Assembly: GCA_964586145.1 (NCBI GenBank)
Contig: CAZPHH010000026.1
Location: 1-53,459, forward strand
Direction of reading: 5' to 3'
Origin: JAFGJQ01 sp964586145
GTDB lineage: Bacteria; Planctomycetota; Phycisphaerae; UBA1845
Length of the DNA: 53,459 nucleotides
The number at the start of each line of letters is the position of its first letter. Position 1 is the stretch's first letter. The notes beneath the pieces were generated by a model. That model was not told where the DNA came from. It was given only the letters and a program-made list of their open reading frames with translations, and ran no database searches. Below are positions 24,589 to 33,973 of the stretch, in pieces. A program made the translations under genes and the position numbers.

Positions 24589-26375
24589 GCGTCATCGTCT
24601 CCTTCCCGGTTGCGGGCCGCGCGGGCCCGGTTGACGCGGATGCGCACGATGAGGTAGTCAAGGTACGCAAGGCCCCACAGAACGCAACACGTCAGGGCAA
24701 ACACGTCCCCGATGCGCGAATACAGGCTGGTCCGCGAGTCGATCTGCACGGGGGCGACCTGGTATCCCGTGATGCCCGGCCCGTGGCTCTGGCCCAGGAC
24801 GTTCGTGACGAGGTGGTGGATTCGCCCGTTGGCATCAATGAAGCCGCTGATCCCCGTGTTCACGGCCCGGGCGATCCCCACGCGGTTCTCCACCGCCCGG
24901 AACACGCAACTGGCCAGATGCTGCGGCAGTTCGTTGCTGTGGAGGAACCATCCGTCGTTGCTGATATTCAGCAGGAAATCCACGCGTTTTTGTCCGTCCG
25001 GGCCGATCACGAACCGGCGGCTCACGTAGGGAATGACGTCCTCATAGCAGATGGGGATGCCGAATCGATAGGTCCGGCCGCCCTCCGGCGGAACGGCGAT
25101 GTCAAACACCTTGAATTCCGAGCCCCGGTTGATCGAGTACTCCACATCCCCCCCGAACGGCGAGAGGCTGTTGAACCAGATGTACAGGAACCGGAACCGC
25201 CCGAACCGGAACGGCACCGTCTCTCCAAAGTAGACGGTATGCACCTTGTCATACCGGAAGGGCACGGAGCCATCCGGGCGGAAGACGAAGGCCGAATTGT
25301 AGCTCCACGACTCCGACAGTCGGTGGAAGGGGGTCAGCTCCCGGCTCATGGCCCCGGTGATGACGTAGGCGTTGTGTTCCGTGGAGAAGTTCTGAAGCAG
25401 GCGGAAGCACTCGCGAGACCACCTCCACCATGGATCGGCACTGTTGGACTCCTGAAGGAAGCTCTCGTTCAGGAACATCGTCCAGGGCGTCTCCGGGAGA
25501 AGGTAGATGTCCGGCTGCTCGGCCGCCGCCTCCCGCATCAGGCGAAAATAGAACCGCTGCCGGTCGACGGGATGGGTGAACGCATCGGACGTCCGGATGG
25601 GGTAATCCCCCTGGATCACCGCGATCCGCGGGCCCGGCGCCCCGGTATCGCGCCGCATCTGGATTTGGCCGTAGACGAAGGCGGCGACCACCAGCACCAC
25701 GGTGGTCAGCAGATGCGGCCATGCCAACCGGCGTGGACGAAGGGAGCCCCGGCCGGCATGCTTTCGCCTTCCCGTCGCGAAGATCGCCTCCGCAATGGCC
25801 CCGTTGATCAGGGCGATGACAAAGCTCACGCCGTACGCCCCGAACAAGTCACTGACCTGAATGAGCGACAGGACGCGGTAATGGCTGTGCGCCAGGAAGA
25901 ACCACGGGAATCCGCTGATCACGATGCCCCGCAGGAACTCGCTGCCGACCCAGATGACCGGCAGGGCCAGCGTCATGGGGATCCGCCGGCGGCGGACGGC
26001 ATGCCGGATGGGGCAGGCCACCAACGGGAAGTAGACGGCCAGATAGGCCGACAGGGCGATGTAGCCCTCCACGGTGATCGGCGCAATCCACCGCACGTTG
26101 ACCAGGAAGAAGGCGAATCCGAGCAGGTAGCTCGTGTAGTACACCCGGTGGGGGTTGGAGCAGGCGCCGATGACCACGACCCAGGGGACCAGGCATACGT
26201 AGGCCGCCGGCCAGACGGCGTTCGGCGCGAAGATGACGCTCTGGAGGGCCAGGCTCAGCGCGAGCAGCAGCCCGATCGAGAGGAACGAGTCTGTGACGAA
26301 CCCCGGCGCGGACGACTCCAACGGTCCTTCGGGTGGAGTCGCACGACCCTGAGGTTGCCTGGTATGTGTCACCAC
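24576..26375 (-). CDS. lnt: Apolipoprotein N-acyltransferase
   Basis: About 599 residues, the last enzyme of lipoprotein maturation. It N-acylates the lipobox cysteine of lipoproteins, several of which occur in this window. The N-terminal half holds 6-7 membrane spans and the C-terminal half a nitrilase-fold domain with the catalytic triad: Glu in LLPETPW, Lys in RYDKVHTVYFGE and Cys in ICYEDVIP. I place the start at a GTG near 26375, behind an AGGGA site; an ATG at 26474 would add 33 residues that look non-coding. The HEAT lipoprotein gene overlaps its stop. Confidence 0.93.
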   Translation of the reverse strand: MVTHTRQPQGRATPPEGPLESSAPGFVTDSFLSIGLLLALSLALQSVIFAPNAVWPAAYVCLVPWVVVIGACSNPHRVYYTSYLLGFAFFLVNVRWIAPITVEGYIALSAYLAVYFPLVACPIRHAVRRRRIPMTLALPVIWVGSEFLRGIVISGFPWFFLAHSHYRVLSLIQVSDLFGAYGVSFVIALINGAIAEAIFATGRRKHAGRGSLRPRRLAWPHLLTTVVLVVAAFVYGQIQMRRDTGAPGPRIAVIQGDYPIRTSDAFTHPVDRQRFYFRLMREAAAEQPDIYLLPETPWTMFLNESFLQESNSADPWWRWSRECFRLLQNFSTEHNAYVITGAMSRELTPFHRLSESWSYNSAFVFRPDGSVPFRYDKVHTVYFGETVPFRFGRFRFLYIWFNSLSPFGGDVEYSINRGSEFKVFDIAVPPEGGRTYRFGIPICYEDVIPYVSRRFVIGPDGQKRVDFLLNISNDGWFLHSNELPQHLASCVFRAVENRVGIARAVNTGISGFIDANGRIHHLVTNVLGQSHGPGITGYQVAPVQIDSRTSLYSRIGDVFALTCCVLWGLAYLDYLIVRIRVNRARAARNREGDDDACEA

Positions 26376-26779
26376 GTATCGTCCCTGTTTGCCGGCGGGT
26401 CTGACGGCCCGGCCGAGACCCCGCGGCGCCGCCCGCGCATACTCCCTACGTGCCGTCGGCCGAGCGTCCGGCAACGCCCGGCCCCGCGCCGCCGTTCAGC
26501 ATACCCACGAGCCCGGGGGTTGGCTACCGGCGGCCTCGGACTGTCCGTTCTCGATGGGCCGTGTTCCACGACGATCGCTTCTCGGGGCGTCTTCCGAACG
26601 TGGAAGCCGCGTGAGGCGCGGACGACTCCTGATACAACTTCCGACATCGCATGAGCGCGGATTCCGCCGGGTCAGATTGCTGGGCGGCGGATCCAGCGAT
26701 ATAGTTCGGTGGGTAGTCGCCGCCCGCGGCGTCGGGCGCCGGCAGGGATCGCGCGGCCTGGTTAGGCGAGAGTGGTGGA
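26376..26779. other. Divergent intergenic region, lnt / efflux operon
   Basis: Roughly 400 bases between divergent genes. I find no convincing ORF; the open frames here are Arg/Pro-rich shadows. It contains a good promoter on the plus strand (26677-26705). No clear promoter for lnt is seen on the minus strand, and no operator palindrome stands out. Confidence 0.6.
26677..26705 (+). promoter_or_regulatory. Probable sigma70 promoter for MacAB-type operon
   Basis: TTGCTG and TATAGT are spaced exactly 17 bases apart. Both hexamers are near consensus. The predicted start is about 65-70 bases before the ATG at 26780, leaving a short leader. Confidence 0.55.
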
Positions 26780-28168
26780 ATGAGAGTTCTGCGCAGTGTT
26801 CTGATCTGGGTGCCGCTGGTTGGACTCGCGGCATTGGGCTACCTGTTTCTCCGTGGGTTGCGGCTGCAGATCGGCGCGCTTCAGCCGGAGACGGCGGTGG
26901 TCCGGCGGGGAGACCTGACGATTCCCATTACGGCCGCCGGGAAGGTCAATCCGCTGTCTCGACGCGAGATCAAGGCCGAGGCCAGCGGCGAGGTGGAGGC
27001 CGTGCTGGTCAACGCCGGCGACATGGTCCGGGAGGGCGACCTGCTGATCCGGATCAAGCGTGACGACGAGGAGCGTCTGGTCCGCCGGGCGGAGGAGGAA
27101 CTGAACTCCGCCCGCACGCGTCTGGAGGCGGCCCGAACCACTCTGCAGATCAAGAAGGAGGCCGCGTTGCCCGCGGCACGAGCCCGTTTGGAAAGCTACC
27201 GGGCGCGCAAGGAGTTCACAAAAGTCGACTTCGAGCACAAGGAGGGACTGTACGCCACGGGACAAGCCAACCTGCTTGAGTACACCCGGGCCAAGACAAC
27301 CCACGAAGAAATGCTCGCCCAGATCAAGCAGGCCGAGGCGGACGTCGTCCAGGCGGAAATGGCGGTCACGCTGTCGGAGAATGATGTGAAACTGGCCGAG
27401 GCGGCCGTCGAAACCACGAAAACGACCCTCGCCGATGCGGAGAAACGTCTGGAAAAAACCAACATCACTTCCCCGGTGGACGGAATGGTCGCTCAGGTGT
27501 TCGTCAAGGAGGGTGAGGTGATCCAGGGCGGCAAGACCACGATTACCGGCGGGACGGTGCTGGCCGTCCTGGCGGACTGGAGCGTCTGTTACGTCCGCGC
27601 CGAAGTGGACGAGGCGGACATCGGGGAGGTCCTCGATCTGGCGCCGGCATCCGCCCGCCCCGGCGATCGCTCCGACGAGCCCACGACGGCGCCCTCCGAG
27701 GCGACCACGAGGCCGGTTCCCTTCGAGGCCGCTTCTGACGTGAAAATCACAGTGGAGGCGTTCCACGATCAGGAGTTCCGCGGGCGCATCGAGCGAATCT
27801 ACCCGGAGCCCCGATCCGGATCGTCCATCATCACGTACCTGGTCGACATCGAGGTGACCAGCGACAACCGCCACCTGCTGATGTCGTCCATGCAGGCGGA
27901 TGTGGAATTCACGGCCAAGTCCGCCTATGACGCCCTGCTGGTCCCGCACGAGGCCATCAAGCGCGGGCCCGACAACGAACTGGGCGTGTACAAGGCCGTG
28001 ACGGTGCTCGGGGAAAAGGACCCGCGGCCCGAGTTCGTCCGTTGCCGGATCGGGCTGGACAACGGAATGTTCGCCCAGGTGATCGACGGGGTGGAAGAGG
28101 GCGACATCGTCTACACGAAGCTCCCGGAAAAGACCGAACGCGACCGGGAGAAGGAAGAGGGCCGCTGA
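26780..28168 (+). CDS. Periplasmic adaptor subunit, MacA/HlyD-type
   Basis: 462 residues. An N-terminal membrane anchor (VPLVGLAALGYLFL) leads to a biotinyl-lipoyl-like half, a long alpha-hairpin coiled coil with many Glu/Ala heptads (about 100-230), the second lipoyl half (SPVDGMVAQVFVKEGEVIQGG) and beta-barrel plus membrane-proximal domains. It would link the inner-membrane ABC pump with an outer-membrane exit duct. A Pro/Thr-rich linker is inserted in the beta domain (residues about 288-315, DEPTTAPSEATTRPVP). It is first in an operon with the ATPase and permease genes; no TolC-type gene is next to it. Confidence 0.9.
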   Translation: MRVLRSVLIWVPLVGLAALGYLFLRGLRLQIGALQPETAVVRRGDLTIPITAAGKVNPLSRREIKAEASGEVEAVLVNAGDMVREGDLLIRIKRDDEERLVRRAEEELNSARTRLEAARTTLQIKKEAALPAARARLESYRARKEFTKVDFEHKEGLYATGQANLLEYTRAKTTHEEMLAQIKQAEADVVQAEMAVTLSENDVKLAEAAVETTKTTLADAEKRLEKTNITSPVDGMVAQVFVKEGEVIQGGKTTITGGTVLAVLADWSVCYVRAEVDEADIGEVLDLAPASARPGDRSDEPTTAPSEATTRPVPFEAASDVKITVEAFHDQEFRGRIERIYPEPRSGSSIITYLVDIEVTSDNRHLLMSSMQADVEFTAKSAYDALLVPHEAIKRGPDNELGVYKAVTVLGEKDPRPEFVRCRIGLDNGMFAQVIDGVEEGDIVYTKLPEKTERDREKEEGR

Positions 28169-28237
28169 AGGAACGGCCACGGGCATGCCGCCCGGCGACC
28201 GAACCCGCGATGGCTCGTCGCGGCCGATGGGCTTGTC

Positions 28238-28978
28238 ATGATTCGAGTGCATCAGCTCAGCCGACATTACCGCATGGGCAGTTCCATCGTGCGGGCCCTG
28301 GACGGGGTGGATCTGGCCATTCGGGAAGGCGAGTTCGTCAGCATCACCGGCGCCTCCGGCAGCGGAAAGAGCACGCTGATGCACCTGCTGGGTTGCCTGG
28401 ACCGACCCACGTCGGGCCTGTACGAGTTTGACGGGCGCCTCGTCCACAAAATGAGCGACCGCCAGCTCGCCGCAATCCGGAACCGCGCCATCGGATTCGT
28501 GTTTCAGACGTTCAACCTGATCAACCGGACCTCGGCCCTGGACAACGTGACGGTCCCGCTGATCTACGGCCGCAAAACGAACACGCGGGCGGCGGCCATG
28601 GAAGCCCTGCGTCGGGTCGGACTGGCCGAACGGGCGCGGCACAAGCCCAGCGAGCTGTCGGGCGGCGAGCGGCAGCGGGTGGCCATTGCGCGGGCCATCG
28701 TGAACAACCCGCGGATCATCTTCGCCGACGAGCCAACCGGCAATCTGGACTCCCGCACCGGCCGGCAGATCCTGCAGGTGTTCCACGCGCTGCACGCCGG
28801 CGGCGTGACGGTCATTCTGGTGACGCACGAGATGGACGTGGCCGTGCAGGCCCAGCGGCTGATTCGCATGAAGGACGGGAAGATCCTGGAAGACCGGGTG
28901 GTCGACGACGCCCTCCGGGGCGAGATGGAGGCCGCGGACGAGCGTTTCCAACTCCCGCAGGCCATGGCACGTGGATGA
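28238..28978 (+). CDS. ABC transporter ATPase, MacB/LolD-type
   Basis: 246-residue nucleotide-binding subunit. Walker A is GASGSGKST (38-46), the signature is LSGGERQRVAIARA, and Walker B is IIFADEPTGNLD. The D-loop motif NLDSRTG and H-loop VTHEMD follow. The set fits the LolD/MacB-N group that powers mechanotransmission exporters. It lies 69 bases after the adaptor gene and 48 bases before the permease gene. Confidence 0.95.
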   Translation: MIRVHQLSRHYRMGSSIVRALDGVDLAIREGEFVSITGASGSGKSTLMHLLGCLDRPTSGLYEFDGRLVHKMSDRQLAAIRNRAIGFVFQTFNLINRTSALDNVTVPLIYGRKTNTRAAAMEALRRVGLAERARHKPSELSGGERQRVAIARAIVNNPRIIFADEPTGNLDSRTGRQILQVFHALHAGGVTVILVTHEMDVAVQAQRLIRMKDGKILEDRVVDDALRGEMEAADERFQLPQAMARG

Positions 28979-29026
28979 TGGGACACGGTCGGGGGGAACG
29001 CAACATAACTCAGGGATGGCGTTGAC

Positions 29027-30232
29027 GTGTTTTCCATTCGCATCTGTTTCATGGCGATTCGCGGGCTGTTGGCGAACCTGCTGCGCTCCCTGCTGGCCAC
29101 GCTGGGGGTGATCATCGGGGTGTCGGCGGTCGTGTCGGCCATGTCCATCCTGGAAGGGGCGAACCGGGACATTCTGCGCCGTTTCGAGTCGATGGGGGCC
29201 GACCAGATCATCGTCATGAACGGGTCGTCTCAACGGCAATCGCGGCAGGCGGTGCTGCCGTCCCTGACCGAGGACGACGCCACGGCCCTGCAAAGCTGCT
29301 CGCTGGTGGCGGCCGTCGCCCCGGAAGTACAGGCCAGCACGCAGATCAAGTACTTCAACCGGAACATGGGCGTGACGGTCCTCGGCACAACGGAAGCCTA
29401 CGCCGGAATCAACAATTACAACACTCGCGAAGGCCGGTTCCTGACCGCAGAGGAGGTCCGCGCGGAGCGGAAGGTCTGTGTGCTGGGCCACAAGGTGGCC
29501 GAGGAGCTCTTCGGCGAGACGACGGCCGTCGGACGGCGGGTCAAGATCAACGCGATGCCCTTCACGGTCGTGGGGGTGATGGAGAAGAAAGGCGTGCTGG
29601 GCTTCCGCGACGTGGACAACCAGGTGGTGGTACCCATCACCACGGCCATGAAGCGGATGTTCGGCATGCGCAACGTGATGATGATCACGGCGCAGGCCAG
29701 AAGCCGCGACGTGCTGGAGGCGGCGATCCAGCAGGTCAAGCGCACGCTTCGCGCCGAGCACGGCATCCGGGCGGGGTCGGATGATGATTTCCTGGTCTTC
29801 ACGCAGGAGCAGTTCAAGGCCCAGCTCGCCGACGTCACGAAGATCTTCACCGTGGTGCTCGGCAGCATCGCCGGGATTTCGCTGGTGGTCGGCGGCATCG
29901 GGATCATGAACATCATGCTGGTCTCGGTGACGGAACGCACCCGGGAGATCGGCGTTCGCATCGCCGTGGGGGCCACGGGGTGGAACATCCTCGTGCAGTT
30001 CCTGATCGAGGCCTGCATCATCAGCGTGCTGGGCGGCGCCCTGGGCATCCTGCTCGGACTGCTCTTTGCGGATTTCCTGGAGAACTTCACCGGGGTGCTC
30101 AAGACGTACACGCCGGCGTCCAGCATCTACCTGGCCCTGATCATGGCCACGGTCGTCGGCATTTTGAGCGGCATCTATCCCGCCTATCGAGCCTCCCGCC
30201 TCGACCCGGTGGAGGCTCTGCGATACGAATAG
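29027..30232 (+). CDS. ABC transporter permease, MacB/FtsX-type
   Basis: 401-residue inner-membrane subunit: one N-terminal span (residues about 8-35), a large periplasmic MacB-PCD domain of roughly 230 residues, and three C-terminal spans with the FtsX motif (GIMNIMLVSVTERTREIGVR). Unlike Escherichia coli MacB, in which ATPase and permease are fused, here they are separate genes. The start is GTG at 29027, behind a CAGGGATGG site. Together with the two upstream genes it forms a complete three-component export module; the substrate cannot be told from sequence (peptides, siderophores or lipoproteins are possible). Confidence 0.93.
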   Translation: MFSIRICFMAIRGLLANLLRSLLATLGVIIGVSAVVSAMSILEGANRDILRRFESMGADQIIVMNGSSQRQSRQAVLPSLTEDDATALQSCSLVAAVAPEVQASTQIKYFNRNMGVTVLGTTEAYAGINNYNTREGRFLTAEEVRAERKVCVLGHKVAEELFGETTAVGRRVKINAMPFTVVGVMEKKGVLGFRDVDNQVVVPITTAMKRMFGMRNVMMITAQARSRDVLEAAIQQVKRTLRAEHGIRAGSDDDFLVFTQEQFKAQLADVTKIFTVVLGSIAGISLVVGGIGIMNIMLVSVTERTREIGVRIAVGATGWNILVQFLIEACIISVLGGALGILLGLLFADFLENFTGVLKTYTPASSIYLALIMATVVGILSGIYPAYRASRLDPVEALRYE

Positions 30233-30269
30233 TCGGTCCGGGTCGGCCCGATACGCGGCGGGCCCCGGC

Positions 30270-31247
30270 GTGAGCGAAGCGATGAACCACCGGCCGTTTC
30301 AGATCGTCGTCGCCGAACGCTACGGTGAAGCGGCGCTGGCCGTCCTGCGAAAAGCGGGCGAGGTGCACGTGCTGGACTCATATGAGGAAAGCGTGCTCCT
30401 CCGTGCCGTGGCGGAGGCCGACGCGCTGCTCGTGCGCACGTACGCGCAGGTCACGGCCCGGGTGATCGAGGCGGCGCCGCGCCTTCGGGTGATCGGGCGA
30501 GGCGGGGTCGGGCTGGACAACGTCAACGTGCAGGCTGCCCGCGCCCGCGGAATCCCGGTTGTCTACACCCCCGCAGCCGCAACGCATTCCGTCGCGGAAC
30601 TGACCATCGGGCTCATGATTGCCCTGGAGCGGCATATCGTGGGGGCGCACGCGGCGGTTCGAGCCGGCCAGTTTGCCGAGGCCCGTCGGGTGTCGCGCGG
30701 GCGCGAGTTGCACGGCCTGACAATGGGCATCGTCGGGCTGGGTCGGATCGGCCGGTGCGTGGGCCGCGCCGCGGCCGGCCTGGGCATGAACATTCTCTTC
30801 AACGACATCGTGGATGTGGGAAGCCTGGACTTCGAGGCCCGCGGCGTCGACAAGCCGACTCTGTTCTCGACGGCCGATGTGGTCACGCTGCACGTTCCGC
30901 TCACGCCTTCGACCCGGGGGCTGGTGAATGCGGAAGTGCTGGCCGGCTTCAGGCAGCCCGCCACGCTGATCAACACCGCGCGGGGGGCGGTTGTGGATCT
31001 GGTCGCCCTCGCGGCGGCCCTGCAGGCCGGGACCGTCGCGGGCGCGGCCCTGGACGTGTACGATCCCGAGCCGCCGCCGCCGGATCACCCGATTCTGCAC
31101 GCGCCCCACGTGCTTTTCTCCGCCCACGTGGGGGCCCGGACACACAGCGGCCTGGCTCGCATGGAGCAGGTCGTTGAGGACGTCGTGGCGGTCCTGAACG
31201 GAGGGACTCCCGCGTACCCGGCGCCGCCGGCAGAACCGTGTGCGTGA
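30270..31247 (+). CDS. D-isomer-specific 2-hydroxyacid dehydrogenase
   Basis: 325 residues from a GTG at 30270 (an ATG at 30282 is an alternative). The NAD-binding motif is GIVGLGRIGRCVGRAAAG; catalytic Arg lies in INTARGAVVDL and the His in SAHVGARTHSG. Family members interconvert 2-hydroxy and 2-oxo acids with NAD; the N-terminal half is closest in style to 3-phosphoglycerate dehydrogenase, but there is no C-terminal ACT domain, so SerA function is not assured. It starts 37 bases after the permease gene on the same strand; possible cotranscription is a matter of position only. Confidence 0.9.
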   Translation: MSEAMNHRPFQIVVAERYGEAALAVLRKAGEVHVLDSYEESVLLRAVAEADALLVRTYAQVTARVIEAAPRLRVIGRGGVGLDNVNVQAARARGIPVVYTPAAATHSVAELTIGLMIALERHIVGAHAAVRAGQFAEARRVSRGRELHGLTMGIVGLGRIGRCVGRAAAGLGMNILFNDIVDVGSLDFEARGVDKPTLFSTADVVTLHVPLTPSTRGLVNAEVLAGFRQPATLINTARGAVVDLVALAAALQAGTVAGAALDVYDPEPPPPDHPILHAPHVLFSAHVGARTHSGLARMEQVVEDVVAVLNGGTPAYPAPPAEPCA

Positions 31248-31304
31248 CAACCCGGGTGGGCGGCGCACCCGGGGAATTCCGTCTCGTTTGTGTTCCCGTC
31301 CGTC

Positions 31305-31333
31305 TTGTTCATGCCAGGGGCAAAGGGTATGGT
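31305..31333 (+). promoter_or_regulatory. Possible promoter for 11-mer-repeat lipoprotein gene
   Basis: TTGTTC and TATGGT are 17 bases apart, about 43 bases before the ATG at 31376. The -10 matches at four positions and the -35 at three, so support is moderate. Confidence 0.38.
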
Positions 31334-31375
31334 TACGCCGCTCGGTGCGACCGTTCGAGCGTGGGAGGTTATCGG

Positions 31376-31735
31376 ATGATTCGGAGACTGTGCAGCGTAA
31401 GCGGTCTCGCCGGCGCAGGCATGCTGTTGCTTGTGGCGGCCGGGTGCAAAGACCAGGATTTCGGCGAAACCCGCAAGAAGACAGAAGAGGCGGCCGAGGC
31501 CGCCCGACGCGCAACCACGCAGGCCGTGGAGGACGCCCGGCCCGTGGTGGAGGACCTGAAGGATCGGGCGGAGGAGAAGCTCGACGAGCTCAAGATCGCC
31601 ACCACGCAGGCCGTTGAGAAGGCCAAGACGGCCACGACCCAGGCGGTGGACAAGGCCAGGCGTGTGACGACCCGGGCGGCCGAGGCCGTCCAGGAGGAGC
31701 TGAGGGACAGGCCGGATGGCGCGGACGAGAAATAG
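31376..31735 (+). CDS. Small 11-mer-repeat lipoprotein
   Basis: 119 residues: a signal peptide with lipobox AAGC (Cys25), then an amphipathic, Lys/Glu/Ala-rich helix. The helix has 11-residue repeats (ATTQAVEKAKT, ATTQAVDKARR, VTTRAAEAVQE) like those of LEA group-3 or apolipoprotein-like helices. Such a helix could lie on a membrane or act as a spacer. GGGAGG is 7 bases before the ATG. I do not recognise a named family. UbiA-family gene follows after 14 bases, so the two may be one transcript. Confidence 0.8.
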   Translation: MIRRLCSVSGLAGAGMLLLVAAGCKDQDFGETRKKTEEAAEAARRATTQAVEDARPVVEDLKDRAEEKLDELKIATTQAVEKAKTATTQAVDKARRVTTRAAEAVQEELRDRPDGADEK

Positions 31736-31749
31736 CCGGCGGAACCGCA

Positions 31750-32655
31750 ATGCGTGACTACCTCCTGTTGATGCGCCCCCAGGAGTGGATCAAGAACCTG
31801 GTGGTCTTTGCCGGGCCGCTGTTGGGGTATCGCCTGTTCGAATTCCCGGCCGCGTGGGAGGCGGCCGTCTGTTTTGCGGCGTTCTGCCTGGTGGCCAGCG
31901 CCAGCTACGCGTTCAACGACGTCATGGATCGAGAGGCGGATGCTCACCACCCCGCCAAGCGCCACCGCCCGGTGGCGCGCGGGGCGATACGCCCGGCGGC
32001 GGCGGCGGGGATGGGGATGGTTCTGGCGGCCCTGGGCATGGGGCTGACAATCCGGCTTCTGAATCCGAACGTGACGGCCCTGGTCGGCGTATACTTCCTG
32101 TTGATCCTGGCGTATTCCTCGGGACTGAAGAGGCGGATCATCCTGGACGTCATCATCATCGCGACGGGCTTCGTGCTCCGGGCGTGGGCGGGGGCGGAGG
32201 CCGTGGGCGCGGTCACCTCCGAATGGCTGATTGCATGTACGTTCACGCTGTGCCTGTTTATGGGATTCGGCAAGCGGCGGTGCGAAGTCGCCGTGCTGGG
32301 CGAGACGGAGCACGCGCGCGAGCACCGGGCCACGCTCGCCCGCTACACGCCGGAGCTGCTGAACAACCTGACCAGCGTCTCGGCGGCGATTGCCGTAGTG
32401 ACCTTCCTGCTGTACACCATCGAGCCGTCGTATCCGCCGCCTCCGTTCCCCAAGAAGCACCTGCTCTACACGCTGCCGCTGGTGGTCTACGGCGTTTTTC
32501 GGTTCGCCATGCTGGCCCAGAGCGGCCGATTCACCGGGCCGACGGCGATCTTCCTGAAAGACCGGGCGTTCCAGGCTACCATTGTGTTATGGGGGGTGGT
32601 CGCGGGCGGGATCGTGTTCGAGGATCGGGTGCGCGAGTGGACCGGCCTGGGGTAA
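31750..32655 (+). CDS. UbiA-family prenyl-phosphate phosphoribosyltransferase-like
   Basis: 301-residue membrane enzyme with 8-9 spans. The prenyl-diphosphate/Mg-binding motif is NDVMDREADAHHPAKRHRP (with the family's NDxxDxxxD), and the N-terminus (LLLMRPQEWIKNLVVFAGPL) matches the decaprenyl-phosphate phosphoribosyltransferase branch of UbiA rather than quinone or heme synthesis members. That branch makes 5-phosphoribosyl-decaprenol on the way to arabinosyl donors. No epimerase partners or arabinosyltransferases are in the window, so the product is inferred from subfamily resemblance only. Confidence 0.85.
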   Translation: MRDYLLLMRPQEWIKNLVVFAGPLLGYRLFEFPAAWEAAVCFAAFCLVASASYAFNDVMDREADAHHPAKRHRPVARGAIRPAAAAGMGMVLAALGMGLTIRLLNPNVTALVGVYFLLILAYSSGLKRRIILDVIIIATGFVLRAWAGAEAVGAVTSEWLIACTFTLCLFMGFGKRRCEVAVLGETEHAREHRATLARYTPELLNNLTSVSAAIAVVTFLLYTIEPSYPPPPFPKKHLLYTLPLVVYGVFRFAMLAQSGRFTGPTAIFLKDRAFQATIVLWGVVAGGIVFEDRVREWTGLG

Positions 32656-32702
32656 CGGGCCGAAAATCTGCGATTGGTGTGGCGCTGTAAGAGGCCGGAG
32701 CC

Positions 32703-33884
32703 ATGAATTCATCCAAAGTTGCGATCCTTCGGACATCGCCGGCAACCGTGCTGGCGGACTACCACCGCCTGATGAATCTGGCGGATTACCAGGCCGTGAT
32801 CGACCGGACGGTCGACACGGCGTTGAAGATCAACATTTCGTGGCACTATTTCTACCCGGCGTGCTCCACGACACCCTGGCAGTTGGACGGCGTGATCCGA
32901 GCCATGCTGGCGGACGGGTATGACCGCCACCTGCTTCACGGCTGCCACAACCGCACGGTGGTGGTCAGCGCTCGCAAGGGCGAGCGGGCGAACAAGCACC
33001 TGCCGGTCATCCAGGCGCACGGCTTGCGGAACATCCACCTATACGAAGGCGAGGACTGGATTCACATCCATGACGCCATCGGGGATCTGCGGGACAAGCT
33101 GCTGGTGCTCAACGACGTGTATCCCAAAGGGTTTTCCATTCCGAAGCGGTTCATCGGCGAGAACATCATTCACCTGCCCACGGTGAAGACGCACGTGTTC
33201 ACCACCATGACCGGGGCCATGAAGAATGCGTTCGGCGGGCTATTGAACGAGAAGCGGCACTGGACCCACCCGGTCATACATGAAACACTGGTGGACCTGC
33301 TGATGATTCAGCGCCGCATTCACCGGGGACTTTTCTGCGTGATGGACGGCACGTTCGCGGGCGACGGCCCTGGACCCCGATGCATGGAGCCGCACGTGAA
33401 GAACGTGCTGCTGGCCTCGGCCGATCCTGTGGCCATGGACGCGGTGGCGGCCCGGCTGATGGGGTTCTCTCCGCTGGAGGACGTGAAGTGCATCCGGATT
33501 GCCCACGACATGGGGCTGGGGGTCGGCGACCCGCGGAAGATCGAGATTGTGGGGGACGTGGACGCGGCGGAAGAGAACTGGCACTTCGTGGGGCCCTACC
33601 AAAAGATGACGTTCGCCGCCCGGATGCAGCACCACATCTACTGGGGCCGTCTGAAGCGGCCCGTCGAGTGGTCGCTCAAGACGTGGCTGGCCCCGTGGTC
33701 CTACGCGGCCAGCATTCTCTACCACGATGCGTTCTGGATGCCGTTTGTCGGGAATCGGCGCGTTCACGAGGCGCTCACCAGCGGCTGGGGACGCCTGTTT
33801 CGTGAATGGGAGAGACTCACTCCGGACGAGCAGGGATGGCCCGGACTGGAAGACGCCGCCCGCGGCCCCACCCGCGTGGCGTAG
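32703..33884 (+). CDS. DUF362 domain-containing protein
   Basis: 393-residue protein of the DUF362 family, recognised by INISWHYFYPACSTTPWQLDGV, the PTVKTHVFTTMTGAMKNAFGG core and an ADPVAMDAVAARLMG segment. Many DUF362 proteins carry iron-sulfur ferredoxin-like Cys clusters, but no such cluster is visible here, so this is the bare form. The role is unknown. The gene follows the UbiA-family gene by 47 bases on the same strand. The N-terminal 40 residues (SSKVAILRTSPATV) are the usual family start, so the ATG at 32703 is sound. Confidence 0.88.
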   Translation: MNSSKVAILRTSPATVLADYHRLMNLADYQAVIDRTVDTALKINISWHYFYPACSTTPWQLDGVIRAMLADGYDRHLLHGCHNRTVVVSARKGERANKHLPVIQAHGLRNIHLYEGEDWIHIHDAIGDLRDKLLVLNDVYPKGFSIPKRFIGENIIHLPTVKTHVFTTMTGAMKNAFGGLLNEKRHWTHPVIHETLVDLLMIQRRIHRGLFCVMDGTFAGDGPGPRCMEPHVKNVLLASADPVAMDAVAARLMGFSPLEDVKCIRIAHDMGLGVGDPRKIEIVGDVDAAEENWHFVGPYQKMTFAARMQHHIYWGRLKRPVEWSLKTWLAPWSYAASILYHDAFWMPFVGNRRVHEALTSGWGRLFREWERLTPDEQGWPGLEDAARGPTRVA

Positions 33885-33973
33885 GCCTGCACCGTCACGG
33901 CTCTCCAGCCGACACGCGAGTGTCGGCCGCTCCGATGCAGGCGAACGCCGCCGCAGGCTTGCTGACTTTCCCC

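Noticed and set aside
26762..29761. 999-codon minus-strand open frame
   Set aside because: Antisense to the adaptor, ATPase and permease genes, which have clear motifs; the His/Arg/Gln-rich product is a shadow.
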